A stretch of DNA of 8,034 bases from Candidatus Sulfotelmatobacter sp. (GCA_030040725.1 JASHTD010000166.1:1-8034), one strand, 5' to 3'. Counted from the stretch's first letter, positions 1-6,493 are shown. Numbers and translations: made by a program. The notes: generated by a model not told the origin, from the letters alone.

Positions 1-227
1 AGAATGAGAAATGTGGCGGCGAAGAAAATTATGAATGCCGACCACTGAAGACTCAGAGTCTGGCGATAAACGCTTTCATATCCGAGCGAGCCGAACCAGA
101 GAAGATTGATGTAGTAAGAAAGAGCCGTGCCGCTGCTGAAGATCAGAAAAGCAATTATGGCAACAATGATGAGAAACCGGCGGCGGTGGGAGGGAGGACG
201 ACTGGGCCAGTCAATGGACTCGTGCAT
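1..227 (-). CDS. UPF0182 family membrane protein, N-terminal part (runs off left edge)
   Basis: Seventy-five codons of a leftward gene are visible, from ATG at 227 to the window edge; an in-frame stop at 255-257 rules out a longer start. After a short basic N-terminus (residues 14-17, HRRR) comes a hydrophobic segment at about residues 18-37. Next is an aromatic stretch, YYINLLWFGSLGYESVY (38-54), which is the hallmark start of the UPF0182 (COG1615) family, and a second hydrophobic segment begins at about residue 63. Members of this family are large multi-pass membrane proteins of unknown function, often around 900 residues, so most of this gene is missing. GGAG at 244-247 lies about 16 bases from the ATG, a long spacing. 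It sits 86 bases after the sulfotransferase-like gene in the same direction and may have its own promoter. The family call rests on the N-terminal motif alone. Confidence 0.75.
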   Translation of the reverse strand, partial: MHESIDWPSRPPSHRRRFLIIVAIIAFLIFSSGTALSYYINLLWFGSLGYESVYRQTLSLQWSAFIIFFAATFLI

Positions 228-278
228 TACGCGACTTCGCTTTCTCCAAGCTTTTTATTGGATTTCAACTTGAAGGGA

Positions 279-284
279 ATTGTA
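279..284 (-). promoter_or_regulatory. possible -10 box upstream of the UPF0182 gene
   Basis: On the minus strand this reads TACAAT, five of six matches to the -10 consensus, in the 86-base gap before the UPF0182 start. The best -35 candidate, TTGGAT at 305-310, is 20 bases away, which is too far for a standard sigma-70 promoter. It may be a weak separate promoter for the membrane-protein gene, or chance. Confidence 0.2.
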
Positions 285-313
285 CCGCGTTTCGCACCGG
301 GAGAATCCAACAG

Positions 314-898
314 TCAGCCGGCGAGCACGGATGTTGCGCGCGAGCGTTCCCGATAGAGCGACTGCTCAACCTGACGAGACATCGCTTCGAGGTCGAGAAC
401 TCTCCCTAGAAAATCCACAACCTCGCAGGATGCTTTCTGAGGAGCCTCGACCACATCGGTATAGGCAAGATAGAGCACGCCCATATTCGGCTGCTTGGCC
501 AGCCAGGAGTGGACGTCACGGAGATGCCGCTCGAATGCGGCAATGACCGATGCTTTTGCAGCAGGAGCAACTTGCTTGCCGAGGCGTTCGAGCATTCTAT
601 CTTGCGAAGCGACGACCTCTTCGAGCGGACGGCGCATAAAAATGATTTTGTATTCGTGCTGATCAGAGAGCGACGACAACAAAGAGGAAACTACTTTCAC
701 TCCTTTTCCCTCCGCCTCAGCGATGATTTCGGGAGTTCGAGACAGCGATTTCACCGGCGTCCACTCGCAGTATCCGCGAGGATTATTTGGATCGGGGAGA
801 CGCAGCCCGTCGGTGAGCAGAGGCAAGCCTCCCGCGGCGAGCATCTGCATCATTAATGAAGTGCCGGATCGCGGAATTCCCGAAACCACAGTGATCAT
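314..898 (-). CDS. sulfotransferase-like P-loop protein (PAPS-binding type)
   Basis: This is a 194-residue soluble protein. Residues 6-14 (SGIPRSGTS) form the phosphate-binding loop typical of PAPS-dependent sulfotransferases. IIFMRRPLEEVVASQ at about 86-99 matches the second nucleotide-contacting region, with Arg89 and Ser98 as likely 3'-phosphate ligands. Known members of this fold move sulfate from PAPS to a hydroxyl or amine; the acceptor here is unknown and is presumably a sugar, given the neighbours. There is no signal peptide, so it should be cytoplasmic. It is short next to the roughly 250-300 residues of common sulfotransferases, mainly in the C-terminal half, but the frame is intact. 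The chosen ATG overlaps the upstream stop as ATGA and has AGGTG seven bases before it; an in-frame ATG two codons earlier (904) has only one base between itself and that site. A nucleotide-binding role without sulfotransfer cannot be excluded. Confidence 0.75.
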   Translation of the reverse strand: MITVVSGIPRSGTSLMMQMLAAGGLPLLTDGLRLPDPNNPRGYCEWTPVKSLSRTPEIIAEAEGKGVKVVSSLLSSLSDQHEYKIIFMRRPLEEVVASQDRMLERLGKQVAPAAKASVIAAFERHLRDVHSWLAKQPNMGVLYLAYTDVVEAPQKASCEVVDFLGRVLDLEAMSRQVEQSLYRERSRATSVLAG

Positions 899-2421
899 CG
901 GCATGCACCTGTGGGAGCGGTTATTCCGTCGAAAGTTGTCAAAGGGGGCCGGCTCGTGACACTGCGCTTCACATCCTGCAGCAAACTGTCCAGTCGAAGG
1001 CGGGAATTCCTCTCCGCGAGCGATGACTCCACATGTGCATGAGCAATCTTCAGCAGGCCGCGCCGGGTTTGTGCCGCCGTGTTTTGGGGGAGCGGCGCTC
1101 TCTCATTCGGATCAGTCTCGAGATCAAACAAATGCTCGTGACCACGATTGAAGTCGATCACCAGCTTATATTGCCGGTCACGCACGGCTAACAGTCGCGA
1201 TCCCATTCGGCTCTGGAGAGAGAACGGGTTCTTGCAGTCGAAGATGCACTCGATCAGGGCAGGAGCATGCCAATCCTCCTGTGCCTCAATCTGCCGGCAG
1301 TAGCTCGTTCCGTAAAATGCATTTGGGATCGGCGTGCTGAGAGCATCGAGAACTGTGGGCGCGAGGTGAAGCAAGCTGAACGGAGAGTTCACCAGCCTGG
1401 GCTGCGCGCCGGGAATTCGCAGAACGAGAGGAACACGGATCAGTTCCTCAGTAAGTTTCGATGGCGCATGATAACGACCATCGTGTTCCAGAAACTCCTC
1501 TCCGTGATCGGCGGTAAGTGCGAAGCAACAATTGTCCCATGATTTCAATTGCCGAAGGATCTCGACCAAACGCGCCACCTGCGTGTCCACCCAGCAAATT
1601 CCGGCGTCATAGAGCTTCACGACGCTTTCGCGCCGGCGCCTGAGCCTCCTGCTCCCCAAATCGTTGCGATTCCAGCAAGCATTGAGGTAGCGCGCCTGGG
1701 AGGGGGTTACGCTTCCGTTCCCCATGTTCTCTGCATTCTCAGGCATGGGATAGTAAGGCGAGTGAGTATCCATCAAATGCAGCCATAGGAAAAATGGCTG
1801 CCCATCCCTCGCAGCCAGCCAGTCTCGCGCGTGATCCACGATTATGTCTGCGGTGGGAAATGGGCGCAGCGACTTTAAGGGTTGGTTCGTGCGCTCTGCA
1901 AGCCGCTGGCAATACTGGAAATACAACTCGGCATAGATCGGCCCCAGTCCCAGGCGATGGCAGAGCTGGTCAAGTTTCCGATTTGCCCGTGAACGAAGGT
2001 TATTTTCATCTTCGGGCGGATGCACGGATCGCGGGGTGCAATTCGACTCTGCATCAAAAAAGTCGCGAAAGGTATCAAAGGCGTGGTCATAGCCAAACTG
2101 CCTGGAGACATAGGGATTGGCTGCCGCGAAACAGGCAGTGGCGTAACCCTCTTCCTTGAGCACGGAGACGAGAGTTGGTTCATCAGGAGCCAAGCCGACA
2201 ACGTCGCGTCCTAAAGCGAGCGGGTAACGTGAGGCGAGGATCGAAGGCAGCGAATAGTAAGTCGGCACTCCTGCGACGATCGCGTTTCTGAAAACCCAAC
2301 TTTCGGGGGCGAGCGTATCGAGGAAGGGCGTAGTAGGGTGAGCGTATCCGAGGAAACCGCAGTGGTCGGCGCGTAAACAATCGACGGTGACCAGAACCAG
2401 AGAGGATCGCGAGCGGATCAC
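895..2421 (-). CDS. sulfatase/alkaline-phosphatase superfamily enzyme with threonine nucleophile
   Basis: This 508-residue protein has the sulfatase fold. TVDCLRADH at 12-20 supplies the first metal aspartate (Asp14); HLMDTHSPY at 215-223, DHGEEFLEH at 305-313 with metal ligands Asp305 and His306, and His318 before the EELIRVPLVLRIPG block (325-338) complete the active site. The C-terminal YKLVIDF and HLFDLETDPNE blocks are also typical. Aligning TYYSLPSILASRYP (54-67) with the sulfatase signature CxPSRxxLLTGRYP puts Thr54 where sulfatases carry the Cys or Ser that becomes formylglycine. Threonine there is used by phosphoethanolamine and lipoteichoic-type transferases of the same superfamily. 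Function is therefore best left as hydrolase or group transferase, probably on a glycan. No signal peptide is seen. The GTG start overlaps the upstream stop (GTGA) and has GGAGG six bases before it; an ATG at 2505 would add 28 arginine-rich residues lying on the deacetylase-like gene. Confidence 0.85.
   Translation of the reverse strand: MIRSRSSLVLVTVDCLRADHCGFLGYAHPTTPFLDTLAPESWVFRNAIVAGVPTYYSLPSILASRYPLALGRDVVGLAPDEPTLVSVLKEEGYATACFAAANPYVSRQFGYDHAFDTFRDFFDAESNCTPRSVHPPEDENNLRSRANRKLDQLCHRLGLGPIYAELYFQYCQRLAERTNQPLKSLRPFPTADIIVDHARDWLAARDGQPFFLWLHLMDTHSPYYPMPENAENMGNGSVTPSQARYLNACWNRNDLGSRRLRRRRESVVKLYDAGICWVDTQVARLVEILRQLKSWDNCCFALTADHGEEFLEHDGRYHAPSKLTEELIRVPLVLRIPGAQPRLVNSPFSLLHLAPTVLDALSTPIPNAFYGTSYCRQIEAQEDWHAPALIECIFDCKNPFSLQSRMGSRLLAVRDRQYKLVIDFNRGHEHLFDLETDPNERAPLPQNTAAQTRRGLLKIAHAHVESSLAERNSRLRLDSLLQDVKRSVTSRPPLTTFDGITAPTGACR
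906..910 (-). promoter_or_regulatory. ribosome binding site deciding the sulfotransferase start
   Basis: Minus-strand AGGTG lies inside the end of the sulfatase-fold gene. It is seven bases from the ATG at 898, good spacing, and one base from the ATG at 904, too close. It supports the ATGA-overlap start and translational coupling to the upstream gene. Confidence 0.5.
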
Positions 2422-3584
2422 AATCTGCCTCCGCTGGCGGCCGGGGGAAAATCTGCGGGTTGCTGCGTGGCCGCTAGGACGACAGAGCCGGCGTGACCCT
2501 CGCACTTGGCCTGGGTAGCCATTCGATAAAGGTCCGCATCGTGCACGTACAGGAGGTCAGGATACTCGGCTTCGAGAACGGTGAGGAATCGATCTAACAA
2601 TTTCAAAGTGGGGGTTCGAAAGTTGCATAGCGAGGAGTGAAGGTTGATCGCATGCATGGAGACGACAGCCGGCAAATTCCGATCAAGCCTTTGCCGGGCT
2701 TGTCGAAGACATTGCTCCAGCGAAAAAGCCGAGCGTTCGGTCGCGGGCTCGAAGTCGACATTGCGGTAAATTCTCAGGATCCCCTGGCGGTCGACATGAG
2801 TGGGCAGAGATCCGCCGCTTCCGTTCTGTACAATCCGAATCCCACGGGCTGCCCAAGCTCGAAAGGTATCTTCGTTTGCGCGATATCCAGGCGCACAGGC
2901 CGAAAGCGCGGGAATCCCAAACATTTCGTGGAAAAGTTGCGCCGACTCGCAAATCAATCGATCCTGCGACGACGCGTCCAGGAACTGCTTTCGTCCGGGG
3001 TCCCAGTATTCGTATCCAACCCACGGCATGCGCCAATAGATGTAGGGGGTCTCCGATTTCCAGAGAGTTCGCAGAAGCGCGGCGTTGTTCTGGTTTCTTC
3101 CGAGTTCTCTCTCCAGGGCGGAGCGGCAGAAATGTGTCGTTCCGTGCAGTGCGGGATAAAAGACGCCGTCTGCAATTCCTTTGCGATAGGAGTCGAAAAG
3201 TCCGGGCCTTTTCCATCTGCCGGGTAATCCTTGTGCCAAAGGTTGAAGGTGAAGATTCTGAAAGCCATCGGATGCGGCTTTCGGAAAATCCACGTTACTT
3301 ACGACAAAATTCATCACGACACAAGGAGGGCGGCCGGTCGAGTCATGGTGGCGCTGCAACGTCTGACGCAGGGCGCAAACGTCTTCAGCTGTCTCGAGAG
3401 TGTAGAAATCGTAAGGTTGCTCGCCCAGCGAGAGCCCTGCTGCGCGCAACACGTCAAATCCTTCGCGGTCGCGCACTCCGATCCGGCCCCAGTCGTCGCT
3501 CTGCAAAAGAACCAGCGGACGACCGAACTTGAGGGCCTTCGGCGATTCCCATTTCTTCATCCGGATTTTGAGAGTGGCTAGCAT
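2418..3584 (-). CDS. NodB-like polysaccharide deacetylase-fold protein
   Basis: This 388-residue soluble protein is predicted to have the carbohydrate-esterase (beta/alpha) barrel of polysaccharide deacetylases. VLLQSDDWGR (25-34) supplies the paired aspartates of motif 1, Asp30 and Asp31. HGTTH (147-151) is the H-x3-H metal-binding motif 2. PGYRANEDTFRAW (232-244) resembles motif 3, and the VVSMHAINLHSS stretch (307-318) carries a late histidine (His311) like the catalytic base. Typical members remove N- or O-acetyl groups from sugars using a divalent metal. The segments between motifs are longer than in compact NodB enzymes and no signal peptide is present, so cytoplasmic action on a lipid-linked or nucleotide-linked sugar is likely. 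The ATG at 3584 has only a weak ribosome site; an ATG eight codons later is possible. It ends in a 4-base overlap with the sulfatase-fold gene. Fold confidence is good; substrate is unknown. Confidence 0.72.
   Translation of the reverse strand: MLATLKIRMKKWESPKALKFGRPLVLLQSDDWGRIGVRDREGFDVLRAAGLSLGEQPYDFYTLETAEDVCALRQTLQRHHDSTGRPPCVVMNFVVSNVDFPKAASDGFQNLHLQPLAQGLPGRWKRPGLFDSYRKGIADGVFYPALHGTTHFCRSALERELGRNQNNAALLRTLWKSETPYIYWRMPWVGYEYWDPGRKQFLDASSQDRLICESAQLFHEMFGIPALSACAPGYRANEDTFRAWAARGIRIVQNGSGGSLPTHVDRQGILRIYRNVDFEPATERSAFSLEQCLRQARQRLDRNLPAVVSMHAINLHSSLCNFRTPTLKLLDRFLTVLEAEYPDLLYVHDADLYRMATQAKCEGHAGSVVLAATQQPADFPPAASGGRL
2428..2432 (-). promoter_or_regulatory. ribosome binding site deciding the sulfatase-fold gene start
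   Basis: A perfect minus-strand GGAGG sits six bases before the GTG at 2421, inside the last codons of the deacetylase-like gene. It supports GTG over the ATG at 2505 and coupled translation of the two genes. Confidence 0.7.
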
Positions 3585-3643
3585 ACCGCTGGATCTATCT
3601 TTAACATCAGGACTCCAGGACTTCGACCCTGTAAGGGAAGATC

Positions 3644-3856
3644 TCAGCCGGTCGGCTCGAGGTAACCCAGTTGCCTTAAACGTTCTTCGATCATTCGAGC
3701 CTCTGCTTCATCCATTTCCTGGGCTTGTTCATCCACCAGCGAGCGGAGAATGAAGACGAATAAGTCTTCGAGAGTGGCAAAGTCCTTGCCATATTTTTTT
3801 TCGGCCAAGGAGCAAAGATCGGCGGGAAGCCTGATCTCACGCAAGGATTCCGGCAT
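3644..3856 (-). CDS. small acidic protein with LGYL tail, function unknown
   Basis: This 70-residue protein starts with MPESLREIRLPADL and is mostly helical by composition. It has an aromatic middle (LEDLFVFILRSLVDEQ), an acidic stretch (EMDEAEARMIEERL) and a C-terminal LRQLGYLEPTG. A tail of the form E-x2-RLRxLGYL is, from general knowledge, common at the C-terminus of sulfatase and phosphodiesterase-type proteins in Acidobacteriota and similar bacteria; here it stands as its own gene three positions upstream of such an enzyme whose own C-terminus lacks it. The ATG at 3856 has GGAGG six bases before it. The frame stays open upstream to an ATG at 3964, but that part lies entirely on the flippase gene. 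It overlaps the flippase end by 20 bases, so the two are probably translated together. It could be an adaptor or small regulator; no function is assigned. Confidence 0.7.
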   Translation of the reverse strand: MPESLREIRLPADLCSLAEKKYGKDFATLEDLFVFILRSLVDEQAQEMDEAEARMIEERLRQLGYLEPTG

Positions 3857-5474
3857 GCGGCACCTCCGGGGTTCCGCCAAGAAATCCGCGGATTCGGGCG
3901 CAAAGCGCACTGAGAATAATTCGGTCATCGGAATCCAAGCCGAACAGCAACATCCCGCCTGCAAAAACCAGGTACGATACAGCGATTGCTGCGGCGATCC
4001 AAATTGCGTTGAGGTCCCGGTAACCGGAATAACGAAATAAAGTGAGGAGGAAAGTTACAGCTACAGTTGGCAACACCAGGGCCAGGTAGCTCCGATTAAA
4101 GGGTGACATTCTCAAGGTGTGGCGCACTTCAACGAGATACCAAAGATTGGTCACAATGTTGACGATGCAGCCGACCAGCGCCGCAGCAATTAATCCCAGC
4201 AATGGGATCAGAGCCAGGTTTAGCAGGACCGCGGCAGCCGCCATAACGATTTGCACCCGGATGAGACGACGCTCGTTACCCGACATTAGGAGCAGAAATC
4301 CAACCGATCCGACCCCGCAGTTCACCACTTGCCCCAGAGTCCCAATCACGAGAACAGGCCAGCCGGCTTCGAACCCGATGCCAAAAAGCCGCATCAGAGA
4401 TGATGGGTAAAGAACGATCACGGCCGCAAGCGGGATGGTTAAGCCGAGAATCCACTTAGTAAGAGTCTGAAATAGCCGATGCAGCAGGTTATGTTCCCCA
4501 CGCGCATGAAGTTCGGCAATGATCGGCGAAAAGATCTGATTTACGGTGGAGAGGATGATAGGCACGACAGCTACCACTGCAGTAGCGGTGGCATAGATAC
4601 CCACGCGGCGCGCATCAAGAAAGAATCCGAGCATAACCGTGTCAGCCTGACCGAGCAGAAACTCCAGTACGCCGACGCCAAAAACCGCCGCAGAAAATTG
4701 AATGACCTCCCGCTCCATGTGGTGTAGGTCCCCTGTAGACCGGCGAGCAGTTGGAGGCATGAGCCTCCAGAGCGCACAGAACAAAAGGAACATGGTGACA
4801 GCGGAACCGACTACCTGGGCGGCAATATAGCCGCGAAGGCCAGCGCCCATCGCTAACAAAGCCACCGCCAGAATCATCATCAGTGGCGTACCGATGAAAT
4901 TGGTAATCACAGTGCGCCGAGTCACCTCCTTAAACCCGGCCAGCGCCTGCCCACAAAACGTGGCCAGAACACTGGTCAGCAGCAGCACTGCGAACATGGG
5001 CATATAACGGCTTAGGGCAGGGGTGTGATACAGGCGGTCAGAAATCCAATGAGATACCAAGAGAGTCGCAGCGCCCAGGAGCGTGCCCATTCCGACCAAA
5101 AATAAGATGCTGCGTCCGAGGAAGCCCCTGAGATAAGCCAGCTTTCCGGTCCCCACATAAGCAGCCACAAAACGCGATGCCGTGATTGGCAAACCCATGG
5201 CCGCGAGCAGACCCGTCAGGCTGACTACCGTCATTCCCAAGGCGTACACGCCTAAGGCCTCAGGACCTAACCTGCGCGCGACATAGATCTTGAAGAGCCA
5301 ACCGATTCCGGCAGTGAATACCGTTCCCGCGAAAAATACGGCGGACTGGCGGGAAATCGTTCCCATCTCACTGCGGAACTTGAGCGATTCGATGCCGCGA
5401 TCGGTGTGGGGATGAGTATCGTTCCCAGACGTCGGGTGCTCGATGGGTTCTAGATCGGCTGGCGCAGCACTCAC
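3837..5474 (-). CDS. polysaccharide flippase, Wzx/MATE (MOP) superfamily
   Basis: This 545-residue protein has about 12-14 hydrophobic segments spread from residue 45 to residue 520. It opens its membrane part with the family's usual block: GTISRQSAVFFAGTVFTAG followed by ARRLGPEALGVYALG at about 66-80. Internal features also fit: QADTVMLGFFLDARRVGIY near the middle and LMRLFGIGFEAG in the second half. Such proteins flip lipid-linked sugars across the inner membrane. Residues 1-36 are a hydrophilic, His/Thr-rich extension before the first membrane block. The start is GTG with no clear ribosome site; an in-frame ATG at 5366 would give a protein starting right at the membrane domain, also without a clear site. 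It lies 78 bases after the HEAT-repeat gene and overlaps the small LGYL gene. No glycosyltransferase or polymerase is adjacent in the window, so its sugar substrate is unknown. Confidence 0.88.
   Translation of the reverse strand: MSAAPADLEPIEHPTSGNDTHPHTDRGIESLKFRSEMGTISRQSAVFFAGTVFTAGIGWLFKIYVARRLGPEALGVYALGMTVVSLTGLLAAMGLPITASRFVAAYVGTGKLAYLRGFLGRSILFLVGMGTLLGAATLLVSHWISDRLYHTPALSRYMPMFAVLLLTSVLATFCGQALAGFKEVTRRTVITNFIGTPLMMILAVALLAMGAGLRGYIAAQVVGSAVTMFLLFCALWRLMPPTARRSTGDLHHMEREVIQFSAAVFGVGVLEFLLGQADTVMLGFFLDARRVGIYATATAVVAVVPIILSTVNQIFSPIIAELHARGEHNLLHRLFQTLTKWILGLTIPLAAVIVLYPSSLMRLFGIGFEAGWPVLVIGTLGQVVNCGVGSVGFLLLMSGNERRLIRVQIVMAAAAVLLNLALIPLLGLIAAALVGCIVNIVTNLWYLVEVRHTLRMSPFNRSYLALVLPTVAVTFLLTLFRYSGYRDLNAIWIAAAIAVSYLVFAGGMLLFGLDSDDRIILSALCARIRGFLGGTPEVPHAGILA
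3863..3867 (-). promoter_or_regulatory. ribosome binding site of the small LGYL protein
   Basis: A perfect minus-strand GGAGG, six bases before the ATG at 3856, lies inside the last codons of the flippase gene. It is the main evidence that the 70-residue ORF is a real gene with this start. Confidence 0.7.
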
Positions 5475-5552
5475 AGGTTACTGATTAACAGAAGGAATCC
5501 AAGCCCACAAGTGATTATGCGGAAGCGCCTGGTCGCGTGATGCGAGCGGTTT

Positions 5553-6392
5553 TTACATCTGCCCCGCGCGGCTGGTCTCGGGCGTGGTAGCCAGATGCAA
5601 CACGGCCGCAGCAGCCGTGAAGCGAACTTCCCGCTTCGTATCGTACATCGAGGCCTCAATCTCGGCGCGCAATTTGCGATCGCCTCGCTTTGAGATCGCT
5701 TCGAGAGCAGCAACGCGGACCATCCAGTTATTGTCTCGTGTGGCGTTTACCAGCGCTTTTGCGCTGTCGGGATCCGGGTCGTGAGTGAGCATGGTCGTTG
5801 CAGCTGCTTTGATGGGTGAGGAGTCATTCTTCAAAACTGTGCGCAGTGCATCCCAGCCCATGCCGGCATACGGAATGTAGCCGATGCCTTGCTCAAAGCC
5901 CATCTCGGCCAGCTTTTTGGGATCGTGCAAGATTGCGGTTTGCTGCGCGATGAAGCTCTCGCTGCCCTTGCGCTCACCGGTAAGAATTTCATAGTAGATT
6001 TCGAAACCGTCCTTATCCTTCATCTCGTGCAGAGCGCGAGCCGCGGCGAGAACCACTGGAATTTCTTTGTCGGTCAGAGCTTGTTTGAGTTTAGGAATGG
6101 ACAAACTGGAGCGCATCTGCCCGAGCGCAGTTGCGGCAGCGGTGCGAACTTCAGGGTTGGGGTCCACTAACGCGTGTTCGGCCAAATCCGCAGCCTTGCG
6201 GTTTTCGACAACAAGGCCGAGAACGCGTACAGCCTCAACTCGCTCTTCCAGACTCGATGAGTTCACACCGGAAACGATAAGTTTCCATGCGACTTCTTCT
6301 CCGGTTACGGCACGGGCTTCAGTCGCCTGGGAAAAGACGAGCAGCGCGATGAAGATCATTACTGGCGCTCCCCGCGCGTTTGACCTGGGCAT
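5553..6392 (-). CDS. secreted HEAT-repeat protein
   Basis: This is a 279-residue protein. Residues 1-28 look like a signal peptide: basic start, hydrophobic core VMIFIALLVF, then ATEARA as a likely cleavage site. The rest is helical repeats of the HEAT type, with units such as LVDPNPEVRTAAATALGQM (75-93), VVLAAARALHEM (113-124), DNNWMVRVAALEAISKRGD (220-238) and KREVRFTAAAAVLHLA (253-268). A non-repeat insert at about 135-190, with a glycine/proline patch GYIPYAGMGW (171-180), separates the two repeat blocks. HEAT arrays are protein-binding scaffolds; no catalytic residues are visible. The start at 6392 is chosen because GGAGG lies five bases upstream; ATG at 6404 has no ribosome site. It is the first gene of the leftward run, 78 bases before the flippase, and may share its transcript. 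The partner is unknown. Confidence 0.85.
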   Translation of the reverse strand: MPRSNARGAPVMIFIALLVFSQATEARAVTGEEVAWKLIVSGVNSSSLEERVEAVRVLGLVVENRKAADLAEHALVDPNPEVRTAAATALGQMRSSLSIPKLKQALTDKEIPVVLAAARALHEMKDKDGFEIYYEILTGERKGSESFIAQQTAILHDPKKLAEMGFEQGIGYIPYAGMGWDALRTVLKNDSSPIKAAATTMLTHDPDPDSAKALVNATRDNNWMVRVAALEAISKRGDRKLRAEIEASMYDTKREVRFTAAAAVLHLATTPETSRAGQM

Positions 6393-6397
6393 GATGG

Positions 6398-6402
6398 CCT
6401 CC
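6398..6402 (-). promoter_or_regulatory. ribosome binding site deciding the HEAT-protein start
   Basis: Minus-strand GGAGG is five bases before the ATG at 6392. It overlaps the first codons after the alternative ATG at 6404, which has only a C-rich stretch upstream, so the shorter protein is favoured. Confidence 0.65.
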
Positions 6403-6413
6403 ATCGGAGGGGG

Positions 6414-6419
6414 AGTATA
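6414..6419 (-). promoter_or_regulatory. possible -10 box of the leftward gene run
   Basis: The minus strand reads TATACT, five of six matches to the -10 consensus, within an AT-rich patch. Transcription would start near 6407, just ahead of the GGAGG at 6398-6402, giving a leader of about 15 bases to the ATG at 6392. No good -35 is present; the expected place (6437-6442) falls in an inverted repeat, so activator dependence is possible. This is weak evidence from consensus matching only. Confidence 0.3.
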
Positions 6420-6438
6420 TATGATACGTACTACTGGA

Positions 6439-6456
6439 AACCTGCTGCGTCAGGTT
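6439..6456. repeat. perfect inverted repeat AACCTG-N6-CAGGTT, operator-like
   Basis: Two 6-base arms (6439-6444 and 6451-6456) are exact inverted copies separated by six bases, in the divergent gap between the HEAT gene and the MgtC-like gene. The position covers the -35 region of the proposed leftward promoter. It could be a binding site for a dimeric regulator or a small hairpin; a 6-base repeat of this kind can also occur by chance. Confidence 0.3.
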
Positions 6457-6493
6457 CGAGCCGGAGCCTCGGCACCTTCTCGGTGGGCCACTC

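Noticed and set aside
280..959. Plus-strand open frames of 78 to 115 codons across the sulfotransferase-like gene
   Set aside because: They are antisense to a gene with clear motifs, have low-complexity arginine-rich translations and no family signature.
895..2421. Calling the enzyme a conventional arylsulfatase
   Set aside because: The Cys/Ser-x-Pro-x-Arg formylglycine motif is absent; threonine stands at the nucleophile position.
2637..3532. Plus-strand frames of 196 and 218 codons and minus-strand frames of 104 and 177 codons over the deacetylase-like gene
   Set aside because: They are shadows of the real minus-strand frame, rich in Arg, Ser and Pro, with no recognisable domains; several overlap one another.
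3857..3964. A 36-residue N-terminal extension of the small LGYL protein
   Set aside because: It lies entirely within the flippase coding region in another frame, while the ATG at 3856 has a perfect ribosome site.
5525..5555. Plus-strand hairpin-like TCGC-N5-GCGA followed by a T-run, resembling a terminator
   Set aside because: The stem is only four bases and no plus-strand gene ends nearby; the T-run is the complement of A residues after the HEAT gene stop.
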